DNA of 64,000 bases from an uncultured Halomonas sp. GTDB taxonomy: Bacteria; Pseudomonadota; Gammaproteobacteria; Pseudomonadales; Halomonadaceae. Location of the stretch: assembly GCF_947500835.1 (NCBI RefSeq), contig NZ_CANMTQ010000002.1:62001-126000 (forward strand), written 5' to 3'. The position numbers were made by a program, and so were the translations under genes. Under the pieces are notes generated by a model, which ran no database searches, was not told where the DNA came from, and worked only from the letters and a program-made list of their open reading frames with translations. Positions 8,997 to 18,235 of the stretch are shown here, one piece after another (positions within the stretch are counted from its first letter, which is position 1; every line of letters begins with the position of its first letter).

Positions 8997-10394
8997 TCAC
9001 TCTACAATCGTGCTTTTCAGCTTGCGGGTCAATGTGTTGCGTCCCCAGCCCAGCAACTCCGCCGCCTCCCCTTTTCGCCCACCGGTATGCTTGAGAGCGG
9101 CTTCGATGAGAATACGCTCGAACTCCGAAACCGCCTCGCCGAACAGATGCGTATGCCCTGCACTCAAGGTGCGATCGGCCCAGGCGCGAAAGGCCTTGCG
9201 CCAGTCCTCGCTCTCATGCGCCAGGCTCTCGACATCCCGCAGTTCCGCCGGCAAGTCGTCGATCAGGATTTCGCGTCCGGACGCCATGACCGTCAGCCAG
9301 CGGCAGGTATTCTCCAACTGACGCACATTGCCCGGCCAGGGTAGACGAGTCAGATGCTGTTCGGCGGCCGGGGTCAACAGCTTGGTTTCCGTGGCGAGCT
9401 CCCGGGCGGCTTCGGCGAGAAAGTGCTGGGTCAGGCGGGGAATGTCTTCGCTACGCTCCGCCAGTCGCGGCAAATGGATGCGAATCACGTTGAGTCGATG
9501 AAACAGGTCTTCACGAAAACGCCCTTCCGCGACCCGCTGCTCAAGAGGCTGATGGGTAGCGGCGATGATGCGCACGTTGACCTTGACGGAGTGATGGCCG
9601 CCGACACGATAAAACTCCCCATCCGCCAGCACCCGGAGCAAGCGAGTCTGGGTATCCGGCGGCATATCACCGATCTCATCGAGAAACAGCGTACCCCCAT
9701 CCGCCTGTTCGAAACGCCCCTGGCGCCGGGTACTGGCGCCGGTAAAAGCGCCTTTTTCATGGCCGAACAGTTCGGACTCCATCAGCTCCTTGGGTATCGC
9801 CGCCATGTTCAAGGCGACGAAGGGCTGGGACTTGCGTGGACTGTGCTGGTGCAAGGCCTTGGCCACTCGCTCCTTGCCGGTGCCGGATTCACCATTGATG
9901 AGCACGGTGATATGGGATTGCGCCAGGCGACCGATGGCGCGGAAGACCTCCTGCATGGCCGGCGCCTCACCGATGATCTCCGTCGCCAGTCGGGCAGGAA
10001 TGCTGGCCGGCGTGCGGCGTTCGCGGGCATGGGCGATGGCTCGCCTCACCAGTGCCAGGGCTTCGTCAACATCGAAGGGCTTGGGCAGATACTCGAAGGC
10101 GCCGCCTTGATAGGACGCCACCGCGCTGTCCAGATCCGAGTGCGCAGTCATCACGATCACCGGCAGATCCGGATGGGCCTGGCGCACCTGAGCCAAGAGA
10201 TCCAGGCCATCGAGCCCAGGCATGCGAATGTCCGTCAGCAGTACTTCCGGGGGGTCATCCACTAGTGTACCGAGGGCATGATCCGCGCGTTCGAAGCTTT
10301 GAATCTCGATGTCCGGCTGGGCAAGCGCGCGCTCCAGTACCCAGCGAATGCTGCGATCATCATCGACGATGACGACACGAGCCATCTCGGTCAT
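8997..10394 (-). CDS. glnG: Nitrogen regulator NtrC, sigma54-dependent activator
   Basis: Response regulator that activates nitrogen-scavenging genes under nitrogen limitation. The 465 residues divide into a receiver domain (acidic VDDDRS at 10-15, phospho-acceptor Asp at 55 in LLTDIRMPG, Lys in PKPF near 105), an AAA+ domain with Walker A GESGTGKE at 168-175 and the sigma54-contact loop GAFTGA at 215-220, and a Fis-type helix-turn-helix at the end (KGEAAELLGWGRNTLTRKL). Its start overlaps the ntrB stop by ATGA, so the pair is translationally coupled. A second ATG three codons on sits at a longer distance from GGAGG. Confidence 0.97.
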   Translation of the reverse strand: MTEMARVVIVDDDRSIRWVLERALAQPDIEIQSFERADHALGTLVDDPPEVLLTDIRMPGLDGLDLLAQVRQAHPDLPVIVMTAHSDLDSAVASYQGGAFEYLPKPFDVDEALALVRRAIAHARERRTPASIPARLATEIIGEAPAMQEVFRAIGRLAQSHITVLINGESGTGKERVAKALHQHSPRKSQPFVALNMAAIPKELMESELFGHEKGAFTGASTRRQGRFEQADGGTLFLDEIGDMPPDTQTRLLRVLADGEFYRVGGHHSVKVNVRIIAATHQPLEQRVAEGRFREDLFHRLNVIRIHLPRLAERSEDIPRLTQHFLAEAARELATETKLLTPAAEQHLTRLPWPGNVRQLENTCRWLTVMASGREILIDDLPAELRDVESLAHESEDWRKAFRAWADRTLSAGHTHLFGEAVSEFERILIEAALKHTGGRKGEAAELLGWGRNTLTRKLKSTIVE

Positions 10395-11455
10395 GGGACC
10401 TCCACTTGTGAGTTGACGGCTGCGTCCATGGGAATGAGCAGACGGAATTCGGTATGGCCGGGCTGGGACTCGCTTTCGATCAGTCCATGGTGCTGATGCA
10501 ATATTGATTGAGCGATGGCCAACCCCAGACCGCTGCCCTCGGCACGTCCCGAGATCATGGGATAAAAGAGCGTATCCCGCAGGCGTTCCGGAACGCCCGG
10601 GCCGTTATCGATCACGGCAATTTCGCAGACCAGCCGATGGCATTCGCTGCCAAGGGTAAACTGGCGTCTTGCTCGAGTGCGCAGCGTCAAGCGCGGCGCT
10701 TCACTGGGGCTCGCCTCCATGGCCTGCACGGCGTTGCCCGCCACGTTGAGCAGCGCCTGGATCAGCTGATCTTCGTCACCGACCAGCTCTGGCAGGCTGG
10801 GGTCGTAGTCTCGCAGGTAGTCGATACCTGGGTGTTCCGCCAAAAGCAGGGTGCGCACCCGCTCCACCACCTTGTGGATATTCAAGGGCTCATGGCGACA
10901 GGGATAGGGAGGGCCCAGCATGCGGTCGACCAGATCTCGCAGCCGATCGACCTCCTCGATGATCACCTGGGTATATTCAACGAGCGCTGGATCCGGCAGG
11001 TCGCGTTCAAGTAGCTGTGCCGCGCCACGAATACCCCCCAAGGGATTCTTGATCTCATGGGCTAGCCCCCTGGATAGCACCTTGACGGTTTTCTGGCGTG
11101 CGATCAGCGCTTCTTCTCGAGAGATTCTCAATAGCCGATCCCGGGGCTCGATTTCGAGCAGCAGCTCGTTGTCGGTCAAGGGGGTTGCCGTAAAATCAAC
11201 GGTGACTATTTCGCCGCTTGCCAATACGAACCTTGCTTCTCGCTGGGTAAAGGAGTGAGCGGTCTTCATCGCCTTGACCAGCACTTCGGTCACATCTTCA
11301 TTGCTACCTATCAGGCTTTCAAGCTGAACGCCTTTCACGCGACCAAGACTGACCGCCAGCAGTGCCTCGGCAGCCGGGTTCATCCAATCGACCCTGAGCG
11401 TTTCATCCAGGGTCATGACGGCAGTCGTCAGATGTTCCAATATTCGTCGGTGCAT
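10391..11455 (-). CDS. glnL: Nitrogen sensor kinase NtrB
   Basis: Cytoplasmic histidine kinase/phosphatase that sets NtrC phosphorylation in response to nitrogen status through PII. It has a PAS domain at about 5-100 (TTAVMTLDETLRVDWMNPAA), the H-box LAHEIKNPLGG with the phospho-accepting His at 133, and an ATPase domain with N-box LLNVAGNAVQA and GSGLGLAI. The frame stays open upstream to 11590, but the ATG at 11455 has GGAG six bases away, gives 354 residues (E. coli NtrB has 349), and the longer form would begin upstream of the sigma54 promoter at 11515-11530. A third ATG at 11476 has no ribosome binding site. Confidence 0.95.
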   Translation of the reverse strand: MHRRILEHLTTAVMTLDETLRVDWMNPAAEALLAVSLGRVKGVQLESLIGSNEDVTEVLVKAMKTAHSFTQREARFVLASGEIVTVDFTATPLTDNELLLEIEPRDRLLRISREEALIARQKTVKVLSRGLAHEIKNPLGGIRGAAQLLERDLPDPALVEYTQVIIEEVDRLRDLVDRMLGPPYPCRHEPLNIHKVVERVRTLLLAEHPGIDYLRDYDPSLPELVGDEDQLIQALLNVAGNAVQAMEASPSEAPRLTLRTRARRQFTLGSECHRLVCEIAVIDNGPGVPERLRDTLFYPMISGRAEGSGLGLAIAQSILHQHHGLIESESQPGHTEFRLLIPMDAAVNSQVEVP

Positions 11456-11514
11456 CCTGCGCTCCGTGATGAACATGCTGATAGACAAGAAACTGAGGCA
11501 AGGACTATTGCAGG

Positions 11515-11530
11515 TGCAAGAACCGCGCCA
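11515..11530 (-). promoter_or_regulatory. Sigma54 promoter of ntrBC
   Basis: On the minus strand, TGGCGCGGTTCTTGCA matches the sigma54 consensus TGGCACG-N4-TTGCW at all but one position, with the required GG-N10-GC spacing. The predicted start site leaves a leader of about 50 nt before ntrB. Confidence 0.85.
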
Positions 11531-11583
11531 CTCCCGCATGGCGGGCTTCTTCTTGCTCTTGGGTAGCAAAACGCCAACCCGTT

Positions 11584-11598
11584 GCACCATTATGGTGC
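11584..11598. promoter_or_regulatory. NtrC binding site upstream of ntrBC
   Basis: GCACCATTATGGTGC is a perfect 15-bp palindrome of the NtrC type, centred about 70 bp upstream of the sigma54 promoter. This suggests autoactivation of ntrBC. Confidence 0.85.
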
Positions 11599-11646
11599 GC
11601 GCCCAGGTGTATGCCTATGCTGTTGACGCCTTTAGCATCGATAAGC

Positions 11647-12264
11647 TCAGTTACCGGTCTGGCTTTGAGGACGACCTGCAGGATTGTTCGGATTGGAGGG
11701 CAGATTGACGCTGGCCCGATGCACGTACAGCGTCACCGGGTCGCTGCGATGACGCACCCTGCCTTGAGCATCGAGCAGTTCTGCGCGCAAGGTGTGCTCA
11801 CCGCGATTCAAGTTGCTGAGCATGAAGACCTGGGTATGCATCGCCGACTGACTTACGTCATCGTCTACCAGCAAGCGAATGCGATGGTCCTTGCGCAATT
11901 CAGGCTCTACCGCGATATCGATGACGATATCGCCGGCATACCCGGTCTGCAGCGTGTAGCCGTCCTGGGGCGATAGAATGCTGAAGGTGGAATAGGGCAT
12001 GAAAGGCCCGCCAGAGGCGTTGCGCGAGAATCGGGGGGCCGCTTTTTTCTCGGCTGGGTTTCCAGAAGCCTTTGAGGCGGGAGTCGCAGATTCTTGTGAA
12101 GGCACAACTGTCAGGGATTTGAGCTTGATGCGCTGGCTATCCTGGCCGGGGGTATCGGTAAAGACGACATTGCCTTGAGCATCGACGCTTCGATAAACCG
12201 TGGCCGCCTCGACCCCACCAAAAGGCAAGCAACCTATGAATATGCAGGATAGAAAACGCTTCAT
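11647..12264 (-). CDS. Periplasmic DUF4124-type protein
   Basis: A 205-residue protein with a signal peptide (MKRFLSCIFIGCLPFGGVEA, cleavage near 20) and the short DUF4124 motif straight after it (ATVYRSVDAQGNVVFTDTPG). A basic linker rich in Ala, Ser and Lys (about 45-85) leads to a C-terminal beta-rich domain (DGYTLQTGYAGDIVIDIAVE) resembling Ig-like modules. The ATG at 12264 follows GAGGAA; an earlier in-frame ATG would put nine residues before the signal peptide. Similar genes often lie between glnA and ntrBC in gammaproteobacteria, but their role is unknown. Likely exported to the periplasm. Confidence 0.75.
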   Translation of the reverse strand: MKRFLSCIFIGCLPFGGVEAATVYRSVDAQGNVVFTDTPGQDSQRIKLKSLTVVPSQESATPASKASGNPAEKKAAPRFSRNASGGPFMPYSTFSILSPQDGYTLQTGYAGDIVIDIAVEPELRKDHRIRLLVDDDVSQSAMHTQVFMLSNLNRGEHTLRAELLDAQGRVRHRSDPVTLYVHRASVNLPSNPNNPAGRPQSQTGN

Positions 12265-12317
12265 GAAAGTTTCCTCGATGATCCTTGCCACAAGTATGCG
12301 CTGTTACTCGATGTGAC

Positions 12318-12346
12318 GTAAAAAGGGCTCCCTTGGGAGCCCTTGC
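12318..12346 (-). terminator. Terminator of glnA
   Basis: Stem AAGGGCTC/GAGCCCTT with a short loop (12323-12344). On the minus strand it ends in CCCTTTTTACG. It separates glnA from the DUF4124 gene. Confidence 0.85.
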
Positions 12347-12423
12347 TTCTTATACCTTATCGGCCGCTGATCTTTCTTCTGTAATCAGCTTCTGTAATCA
12401 GCTACTGCAATCTACTGTCGTAA

Positions 12424-13833
12424 TCAGCAGCTGTAATACATATCGAATTCGAGCGGATGCGTGGCCATGCGCAGACGCTGCACGTCTTCACTGATCACCT
12501 CGATGTAGGCATCGATCATGTCATCGGTGAACACCCCGCCTTCGGTGAGAAAGGCACGATCCTTGTCCAGACACTCGAGGGCCTGCTCAAGACTCGTTGC
12601 CACGGTAGGCACGGACTTGCCCTCTTCCGGCGGCAGGTCGTAGAGGTTCTTGTCCATGGCGTCTCCCGGATGGATCTTGTTCTTGATGCCGTCGAGACCC
12701 GCCATCAGAAGCGCTGCAAACGAGAGATAAGGGTTGGCGACCGGGTCCGGAAAACGCGTCTCCACCCGCTTGCCCTTGGGGCTGGCGGTATAGGGAATAC
12801 GAATCGAGGCGCTGCGGTTGCGTGCCGAGTAGGCCAGCATCACCGGCGCTTCGAACCCTGGCACCAGACGCTTGTAGGAGTTGGTGGCCGGGTTGGTGAA
12901 GGCGTTCAGGGCGCGTGCATGCTTGATGACGCCGCCGATATAGTAAAGCGCCATCTCGGAGAGCCCGGCGTACTCGTCGCCGGCGAACATGTTCTCGCCA
13001 TCCTTCCAGAAGGACTGGTGAATATGCATGCCGGAGCCGTTGTCTCCCACCAGCGGCTTGGGCATGAAGGTTGCCGTCTTGCCGTAGGCATGGGCCACGT
13101 TGTGGATGACGTACTTCATCTCCTGGACTTCATCCGCCTTCTTGACCAGGGTGTTGAACTTCACGCCGATCTCGTTCTGCCCCGCATTGGCCACCTCGTG
13201 GTGATGCACCTCCACGGACTGACCGATCGCCTCCAGGGTGTTGCACATGGCGCTGCGGATGTCGTGATGGGAGTCCACCGGGGGGACCGGGAAGTAGCCG
13301 CCCTTGACCCGCGGACGGTGGCCGAGGTTGCCGCCCTCGACGCTGGTGGAATCCGTGGCCCAGGCGCCCTCTTCCGAGGAAATGCGAAACATCGATCCCT
13401 GAATATCGTTTTTCCAGTGCACCTCGTCGAAGATGAAGAACTCCGGCTCCGGACCGAAGAAGGCGGTATCCCCCAGTCCGGTACTGGCAAGATACGCCTC
13501 GGCGCGCTTGGCGATGGAGCGAGGATCGCGCTCGTAACCCTGCATGGTGGCAGGCTCGATGATGTCGCAGCGCAATATCAAGGTGGCATCTTCAGTAAAC
13601 GGATCGAGAAAACCCGAACCGTCTTCCGGGAGCAGGATCATGTCGGATTCGTTGATGCCTTTCCAACCGGAAATAGAGGAACCATCGAACATCTGGCCAT
13701 TTTCGAAAAACTCGTCATCGACAGCGCTGGCGGGAATGGTGACGTGCTGCTCTTTACCCCGGGTATCGGTAAAGCGCAGATCAACCCAGCGAATACTGTG
13801 CTCTTCCATCAGGGCGAGAGTCTTTTCTGACAT
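12424..13833 (-). CDS. glnA: Glutamine synthetase type I
   Basis: Makes glutamine from glutamate, ammonia and ATP; the main ammonia-assimilation enzyme and output of the Ntr system. The 469 residues equal the E. coli enzyme. Landmarks: [17 protein letters not shown] near 50, the ATP-binding [16 protein letters not shown] near 260, NRSASIRIP near 342, and [10 protein letters not shown] near 395 carrying the tyrosine normally adenylylated by GlnE. The start at 13833 (MSEKTL) follows GGAGAA; an in-frame ATG four codons earlier overlaps that site. Upstream lie a sigma54-like promoter and paired NtrC sites. Confidence 0.98.
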   Translation of the reverse strand: MSEKTLALMEEHSIRWVDLRFTDTRGKEQHVTIPASAVDDEFFENGQMFDGSSISGWKGINESDMILLPEDGSGFLDPFTEDATLILRCDIIEPATMQGYERDPRSIAKRAEAYLASTGLGDTAFFGPEPEFFIFDEVHWKNDIQGSMFRISSEEGAWATDSTSVEGGNLGHRPRVKGGYFPVPPVDSHHDIRSAMCNTLEAIGQSVEVHHHEVANAGQNEIGVKFNTLVKKADEVQEMKYVIHNVAHAYGKTATFMPKPLVGDNGSGMHIHQSFWKDGENMFAGDEYAGLSEMALYYIGGVIKHARALNAFTNPATNSYKRLVPGFEAPVMLAYSARNRSASIRIPYTASPKGKRVETRFPDPVANPYLSFAALLMAGLDGIKNKIHPGDAMDKNLYDLPPEEGKSVPTVATSLEQALECLDKDRAFLTEGGVFTDDMIDAYIEVISEDVQRLRMATHPLEFDMYYSC

Positions 13834-13906
13834 GGTTTTCTCCATAAAGTGAACGTTGAGCCCAGATCAATAAAAATGGACAAAAATCGCGTTGTTGTAG
13901 CATGCC

Positions 13907-13922
13907 GCATCATCATTGCCCA
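13907..13922 (-). promoter_or_regulatory. Candidate sigma54 promoter of glnA
   Basis: Minus strand GGGCAATGATGATGC keeps the invariant GG-N10-GC spacing and TGC of sigma54 promoters but departs from consensus at several other positions. It lies about 75 bp upstream of the start codon. Confidence 0.5.
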
Positions 13923-14093
13923 CGACAGACCGTTTCTATCAGTTCATAGCAAAAGACGCGCCAAAATATACCCAGCAACCCTTTTTCTTTAACAGACCAT
14001 TGATTTTACTAAAAATAATTTCATCGCACCAAAATATCCATCATCTCGTCATTATATTATTTGCCATGTTTTACAGCTTGAAAAAGCGTGTAC

Positions 14094-14108
14094 GCACCAT
14101 CCAGATGC
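14094..14108. promoter_or_regulatory. Second, weaker NtrC-like site
   Basis: GCACCATCCAGATGC has a perfect left half-site and a 4 of 6 right half-site. Its centre is exactly 30 bp (about three helical turns) from the perfect site at 14124-14138, which suits cooperative NtrC dimers. Confidence 0.5.
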
Positions 14109-14123
14109 ATGTTTTGTTTCTTT

Positions 14124-14138
14124 GCACCATTTTGGTGC
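14124..14138. promoter_or_regulatory. NtrC enhancer site of glnA
   Basis: GCACCATTTTGGTGC is a perfect 15-bp NtrC palindrome, about 215 bp upstream of the putative sigma54 promoter, a normal enhancer distance. Confidence 0.8.
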
Positions 14139-14400
14139 TTTACATGATTTGGCTGCAATGACTTGATAATGACTAACTAACTCAACCGATTAAGCGTGAA
14201 AAAATCATGCGCTGGCTCTGTCGAAATCAGCCGGCCCATACATTGATACGCTATGAAACCAAAGGCTACTATTTATTACACAAAAAAATAGCGTCTAGTG
14301 ATCGCTGACATGAGTGACTGCATGACCATATTGCGTGACTCAAAAACCCAAGTCGCTGGCGCGACAATCGACCAGCCAACAGAGTTGGGTCACCCTGACA

Positions 14401-14976
14401 ATGAATCATTTTTGCATCATCATCGACTCTCAACGTGGCCATTCACGCCTTGACAGGTGCCTGGAGGCTGTCACGCACGCGGTCAATACCATCAACAGCC
14501 CTGTCGACATCATCGTGCTCGTCGACAAGATCCGGACACGCTATGCCGTGTTGGCAGAACGTCATAATGCGCAATTGATGGAGCGCTGTGCTGGCACCCG
14601 AGGGCAACGCTACAACGTTTGTGCCAACCATACCCAGGCCAATACCCTGGTCTTCATCGATCCCTTGGTAGAATTACCCGCAGGCTGGTTGGCCTGGGCG
14701 GAACGCGCCATGTTCGAGCGCACCTGGGATGCGGTTGCCTTGACAGTGATCAGCACCATGAAGCTTTCCTGGTTGACCCGGTTTTTGAGTGCCGGCAGCG
14801 ACACGCTTGCCCTGAGCGTCAAGCGCCAATGGTTCGAGCGCGTAGGCGGTTTTGACGTTGAACTAGAGCAAGGTATTGAAAGCGATTTCTTGTTGCGGCT
14901 CGTTGCCTGTCACGCCCGAGTTCTGAACCAGACCCCAGAAGTCAGTCGCACAACAAGCAGTGAGCTACGCCGATGA
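14401..14976 (+). CDS. Small glycosyltransferase-2-like protein
   Basis: About 191 residues. The opening strand FCIIIDSQRGHSRLDRCLEA resembles the start of GT-A family 2 glycosyltransferases, followed by VDIIVLVDK, ANTLVFIDPLVELPAGWLAW (position of the DXD region, here only FIDP) and a late WFERVGGFDVELEQGIESDF, the acceptor-side motif of the family. It is shorter than usual and lacks a clear DXD, so catalytic activity is uncertain. No good ribosome binding site marks the start; a GTG at 14335 in the same frame would add 22 residues. It overlaps the next gene by ATGA and is probably co-translated with it. Confidence 0.55.
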   Translation: MNHFCIIIDSQRGHSRLDRCLEAVTHAVNTINSPVDIIVLVDKIRTRYAVLAERHNAQLMERCAGTRGQRYNVCANHTQANTLVFIDPLVELPAGWLAWAERAMFERTWDAVALTVISTMKLSWLTRFLSAGSDTLALSVKRQWFERVGGFDVELEQGIESDFLLRLVACHARVLNQTPEVSRTTSSELRR

Positions 14977-15971
14977 GCGCACTGGGAGGGATTGCTCAGA
15001 GCTTGGCCCAGGATCTGGCCCAGCGTCTGCGTGGTCGCTGGCGACGCACACTGCTGAACCCGGGTCGTGGGCAAAGGGCGTTGCTGCATTTACCTCGTGT
15101 ACTTACAAGCGAAGCCGAGGCACGCTTGCCCCACTGCGCGCCCTGGAGTCTTGGACCAGCAAGCTTCGAGAATTTGCTCATTACGCTCAACGGCGTCGCG
15201 AGCCTGGTCAATCTTTCCACTGCGCTTACGCCTCACCTAGAACATCATCCAAACATAAGCCTGACCTTCGACAGCCCCTGGCGTCACGACATCGAAAATG
15301 TGACCGATCCACTCGATCATTACGCCATTCCTGCCAGTATTTTCATTACACTGTCGCCGGTAGAAGATACTAAGCTGTGGCGATCGTTGATTGGCGACGC
15401 ACTATGGCGAAAGCGTTCCGTCGAGCAGATTCGCGACACGATGGGAGACGCAGGACTGCCACTCCCTCCCATGCCACCCCGTCATCCGGACCATGCCTAT
15501 AGCCGTGCATTGCTAGGCTACTTCTTGCAGCTTGCACCTATCGACTCGGAGCGCCTGTCCGAGGTTAGCGAACATCTATTGAAAACCCTTGATCATTCAC
15601 TACAACCGATCGACCCATTCAGCCTTCGACGCCTGGAGAATGGAGGATTGTTCCGTTTCGGTGCCGGAGGGTTTCATTGTGACGAGCAAAACGACGAACG
15701 GCTTCATCGACAGTTACGGCGCTCACGCAAAATACTGGCCACGCTTTGCCGGGACCCGCTACCAACAATTGCATGTACCGGTGAGTCCCCCTCCTTGCAT
15801 ACCCGGCAAATGCTCCAACGCGCTGGCGTAACCACGGCGCTATTCGATACAGAAGGCTGGCTGACACATCGCCACGATCCGCTGGCGCTACCGCGCATCT
15901 CCATCAATCAGACACTGGCCCAGAGCCCTGGGCGACTGTTCGATCATCTGCTTGGCTTTTTGCAAAGATAA
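14973..15971 (+). CDS. Degenerate polysaccharide-deacetylase-like protein
   Basis: A 332-residue protein coupled by a 4-bp overlap to the glycosyltransferase-like gene. Around residue 95 it reads SLTFDSPWRHDIENVTDPLD and then IPASIFITLSP, the order of the first NodB-domain motif (LTFDDG...LPILERYGVPATFF). The metal-binding second Asp of TFDD is Ser here, and the usual HSxxH motif is at best HPDH near residue 169. It may therefore be an inactive or altered NodB relative acting on glycans. Codon use matches its neighbours. The family call is tentative. Confidence 0.5.
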   Translation: MSALGGIAQSLAQDLAQRLRGRWRRTLLNPGRGQRALLHLPRVLTSEAEARLPHCAPWSLGPASFENLLITLNGVASLVNLSTALTPHLEHHPNISLTFDSPWRHDIENVTDPLDHYAIPASIFITLSPVEDTKLWRSLIGDALWRKRSVEQIRDTMGDAGLPLPPMPPRHPDHAYSRALLGYFLQLAPIDSERLSEVSEHLLKTLDHSLQPIDPFSLRRLENGGLFRFGAGGFHCDEQNDERLHRQLRRSRKILATLCRDPLPTIACTGESPSLHTRQMLQRAGVTTALFDTEGWLTHRHDPLALPRISINQTLAQSPGRLFDHLLGFLQR

Positions 15972-16128
15972 GCCTTATCGGTCTCTAAAAAGACGAATCA
16001 AGAACCCTCGAAAATAGCGTCTACACAACGTGGAACCAGCGTCAGCCGGCAAAATCCGTGGCATAAGGTAGCAGTCGGGTGCCGCTAGCCACTATAATAC
16101 GCCCCCTATTTCCCAGCAGGATCCTGTC

Positions 16129-17955
16129 GTGATCGAGAAACTTCGCAACATTGCCATTATTGCCCATGTCGACCACGGCAAGACCACCCTGGTCGACAAG
16201 CTTCTGAGTCAGTCCGGCACCCTGGACCGCAAGGCCGAAGGCCAGGAGCGCGTCATGGACTCCAACGACCAGGAGAAAGAACGCGGCATTACCATCCTGG
16301 CGAAGAACACGGCAATCCGCTGGCAGGCTCCGGATGAGCAGGTTTATCACATCAACATCGTCGACACTCCCGGGCACGCGGATTTCGGCGGCGAGGTCGA
16401 GCGCGTCATGTCGATGGTCGACTCCGTACTGCTTCTGGTCGATGCCGTCGACGGCCCCATGCCCCAGACCCGTTTTGTCACCCAGAAAGCCTTTGACCAG
16501 GGCCTGAAACCGATCGTCGTAGTCAACAAGGTCGATCGCCCGGGCGCCCGCCCGGACTGGGTCATCGATCAGATCTTCGATCTGTTCGATAACCTCGGGG
16601 CAAGCGATGAGCAGCTCGACTTCCCGATCATCTACTGCTCCGCCCTGAACGGCATCGCCGGCCCCGACCCTGAGGAGATGGCCGACGACATGACCCCCAT
16701 GTTCCAGTCCATCGTCGACATCGTCGAGCCGCCCAAGGTCGAGCTTGACGCTCCTTTCCAGATGCAGATCTCGGCGCTGGATTACTCAAGCTACGTGGGT
16801 GTCATCGGTCTTGGTCGTATCAAGCGTGGCAGCGTGCGTCCTGGCCAGCAGATCAGCGTGATCTCTCGAGAGGGCAACATTCGCAAGGGCAAGATCGGTC
16901 AGGTCATGACCCATATGGGCCTCGAGCGGGTACAGACCGACAAGGCCGACGCCGGCGATATCATCTGCATCACCGGCATCGACGACCTGGCGATCTCCGA
17001 GACACTATGCGACCCGGCAGCGCCGGAAGCACTGCCGGCACTGACCATCGACGAGCCCACTGTTTCCATGACCTTTCAGGTCAACGACTCGCCTTTCGCC
17101 GGTCGCGACGGTAAATATGTCACCAGCCGCAACATCAAGGATCGTCTTGAGCAGGAGTTGATTCACAACGTTGCGCTGCGCGTCGAGCAAGGTGACTCCC
17201 CGGAGAAGTTCAAGGTCTCTGGACGCGGCGAGTTGCACCTCTCGGTGCTGATCGAAACCATGCGTCGCGAAGGCTACGAGTTGGCCGTGGGCCGCCCGGA
17301 AGTCATCATCCGCGAGATCGATGGTCAAAAGCAGGAGCCCTACGAAGAGGTCATCATCGACTGCGAAGAGCAACATCAGGGCGCCATCATGGAAGAGCTC
17401 GGCTATCGCAAGGGGGAGCTTTCCAACATGAACCCGGATGGCAAGGGTCGTGTGCGCCTGGACTTCATCATCCCCGCCCGCGGATTGATCGGCTTTCGTG
17501 GCCAGTTCCTGACGCTGACCTCCGGCACCGGCATCCTCACCAGCCGTTTCGATCATTACGGCCCGCTCAAGCCTGACGCTTCCATTGAACGGCGTAACGG
17601 CGTGCTGGTCTCCATGGTCGATGGCAAAGCGCTGGCCTATGCGCTGTTCACGCTGCAAGAGCGGGGCAAGCTGATCATTGATCACGGCACCGAGGTCTAC
17701 GAAGGCATGCTGATCGGGATCAACAATCGCGCCAGCGACATGGCGGTCAATCCCACCAAGGGCAAGAAGCTCGACAACATGCGCGCCTCCGGTAACGACG
17801 AGAACATCGTGCTGACCACACCGGTGCGTTTCTCCCTGGAGCAGGCTATCGAGTTTCTCGATGACGACGAACTGGTCGAGGTCACCCCGAACCATATTCG
17901 GTTGCGTAAAAAGCACCTAAAGGAAAACGAGCGCAAGCGCGCCAACAAGAACTGA
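16129..17955 (+). CDS. typA: Ribosome-associated translational GTPase TypA/BipA
   Basis: EF-G-like GTPase that binds ribosomes and supports 50S assembly and stress or cold adaptation. 608 residues with G1 AHVDHGKTT at 11-19, switch region RGITI, G3 [13 protein letters not shown]4 NKVD and the C-terminal domains including [12 protein letters not shown]. It starts with GTG after AGGATC. A single transcription unit is likely; nothing around it points to another role. Confidence 0.97.
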   Translation: MIEKLRNIAIIAHVDHGKTTLVDKLLSQSGTLDRKAEGQERVMDSNDQEKERGITILAKNTAIRWQAPDEQVYHINIVDTPGHADFGGEVERVMSMVDSVLLLVDAVDGPMPQTRFVTQKAFDQGLKPIVVVNKVDRPGARPDWVIDQIFDLFDNLGASDEQLDFPIIYCSALNGIAGPDPEEMADDMTPMFQSIVDIVEPPKVELDAPFQMQISALDYSSYVGVIGLGRIKRGSVRPGQQISVISREGNIRKGKIGQVMTHMGLERVQTDKADAGDIICITGIDDLAISETLCDPAAPEALPALTIDEPTVSMTFQVNDSPFAGRDGKYVTSRNIKDRLEQELIHNVALRVEQGDSPEKFKVSGRGELHLSVLIETMRREGYELAVGRPEVIIREIDGQKQEPYEEVIIDCEEQHQGAIMEELGYRKGELSNMNPDGKGRVRLDFIIPARGLIGFRGQFLTLTSGTGILTSRFDHYGPLKPDASIERRNGVLVSMVDGKALAYALFTLQERGKLIIDHGTEVYEGMLIGINNRASDMAVNPTKGKKLDNMRASGNDENIVLTTPVRFSLEQAIEFLDDDELVEVTPNHIRLRKKHLKENERKRANKN

Positions 17956-18063
17956 TTCAATATTTGCTTATGCATTTTCCGGCCCGTCTTAATGGCGGTT
18001 TTTTCATTGTGATTGCATGCATGTGCAAAAACTTAAAAGGCCGAGAAACTGCTTGCGCCAAAC

Positions 18064-18077
18064 ATGACATAAATCAA
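18064..18077. promoter_or_regulatory. Candidate FNR/ANR box upstream of ompW
   Basis: ATGACATAAATCAA matches TTGAT-N4-ATCAA at 8 of 10 positions. E. coli ompW is FNR-regulated, so the location is plausible, but the match is imperfect. Confidence 0.35.
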
Positions 18078-18116
18078 TGTTTATCAACCTATATCAGTTA
18101 CTCTACGCTTAGTTCG

Positions 18117-18134
18117 TAGCAGTAGGTACTGCTA
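18117..18134. repeat. Perfect inverted repeat upstream of ompW
   Basis: TAGCAGTAGGTACTGCTA: 8-bp arms around a GG centre, about 100 bp before the ompW start codon. Likely an operator; the regulator is unknown. Confidence 0.55.
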
Positions 18135-18186
18135 TACTCATACCCAAGCATCAGCGATGCTATATTCATGCCCCAGCACTGGATGT
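18131..18186. repeat. Imperfect 28-bp tandem repeat in the ompW leader
   Basis: Two adjacent 28-bp units (18131-18158 and 18159-18186) both start GCTATA, then TCAT, CCC and AGCA, differing at scattered positions. Each contains a TATACT- or TATATT-like box. The repeats lie between the putative operator and the start codon. Confidence 0.55.
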
Positions 18187-18235
18187 GCCTTGCGCCGCCA
18201 GGGGCGATTTTGGGATTCAACCAAGGAGTCTTCCC

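Larger units (their letters stand above)
13834..14400. promoter_or_regulatory. AT-rich glnA regulatory region
   Basis: 567 bp without a confident gene, much more AT-rich than its surroundings. It holds the glnA promoter and the NtrC sites listed separately. Codons readable from a GTG at 14335 may extend the downstream gene, but no ribosome binding site supports that start. Confidence 0.6.

Noticed and set aside
17956..18010. Terminator after typA
   Set aside because: There is a TTTTTT run, but the preceding CCGTC/GGCGG pairing is too short and irregular to call.
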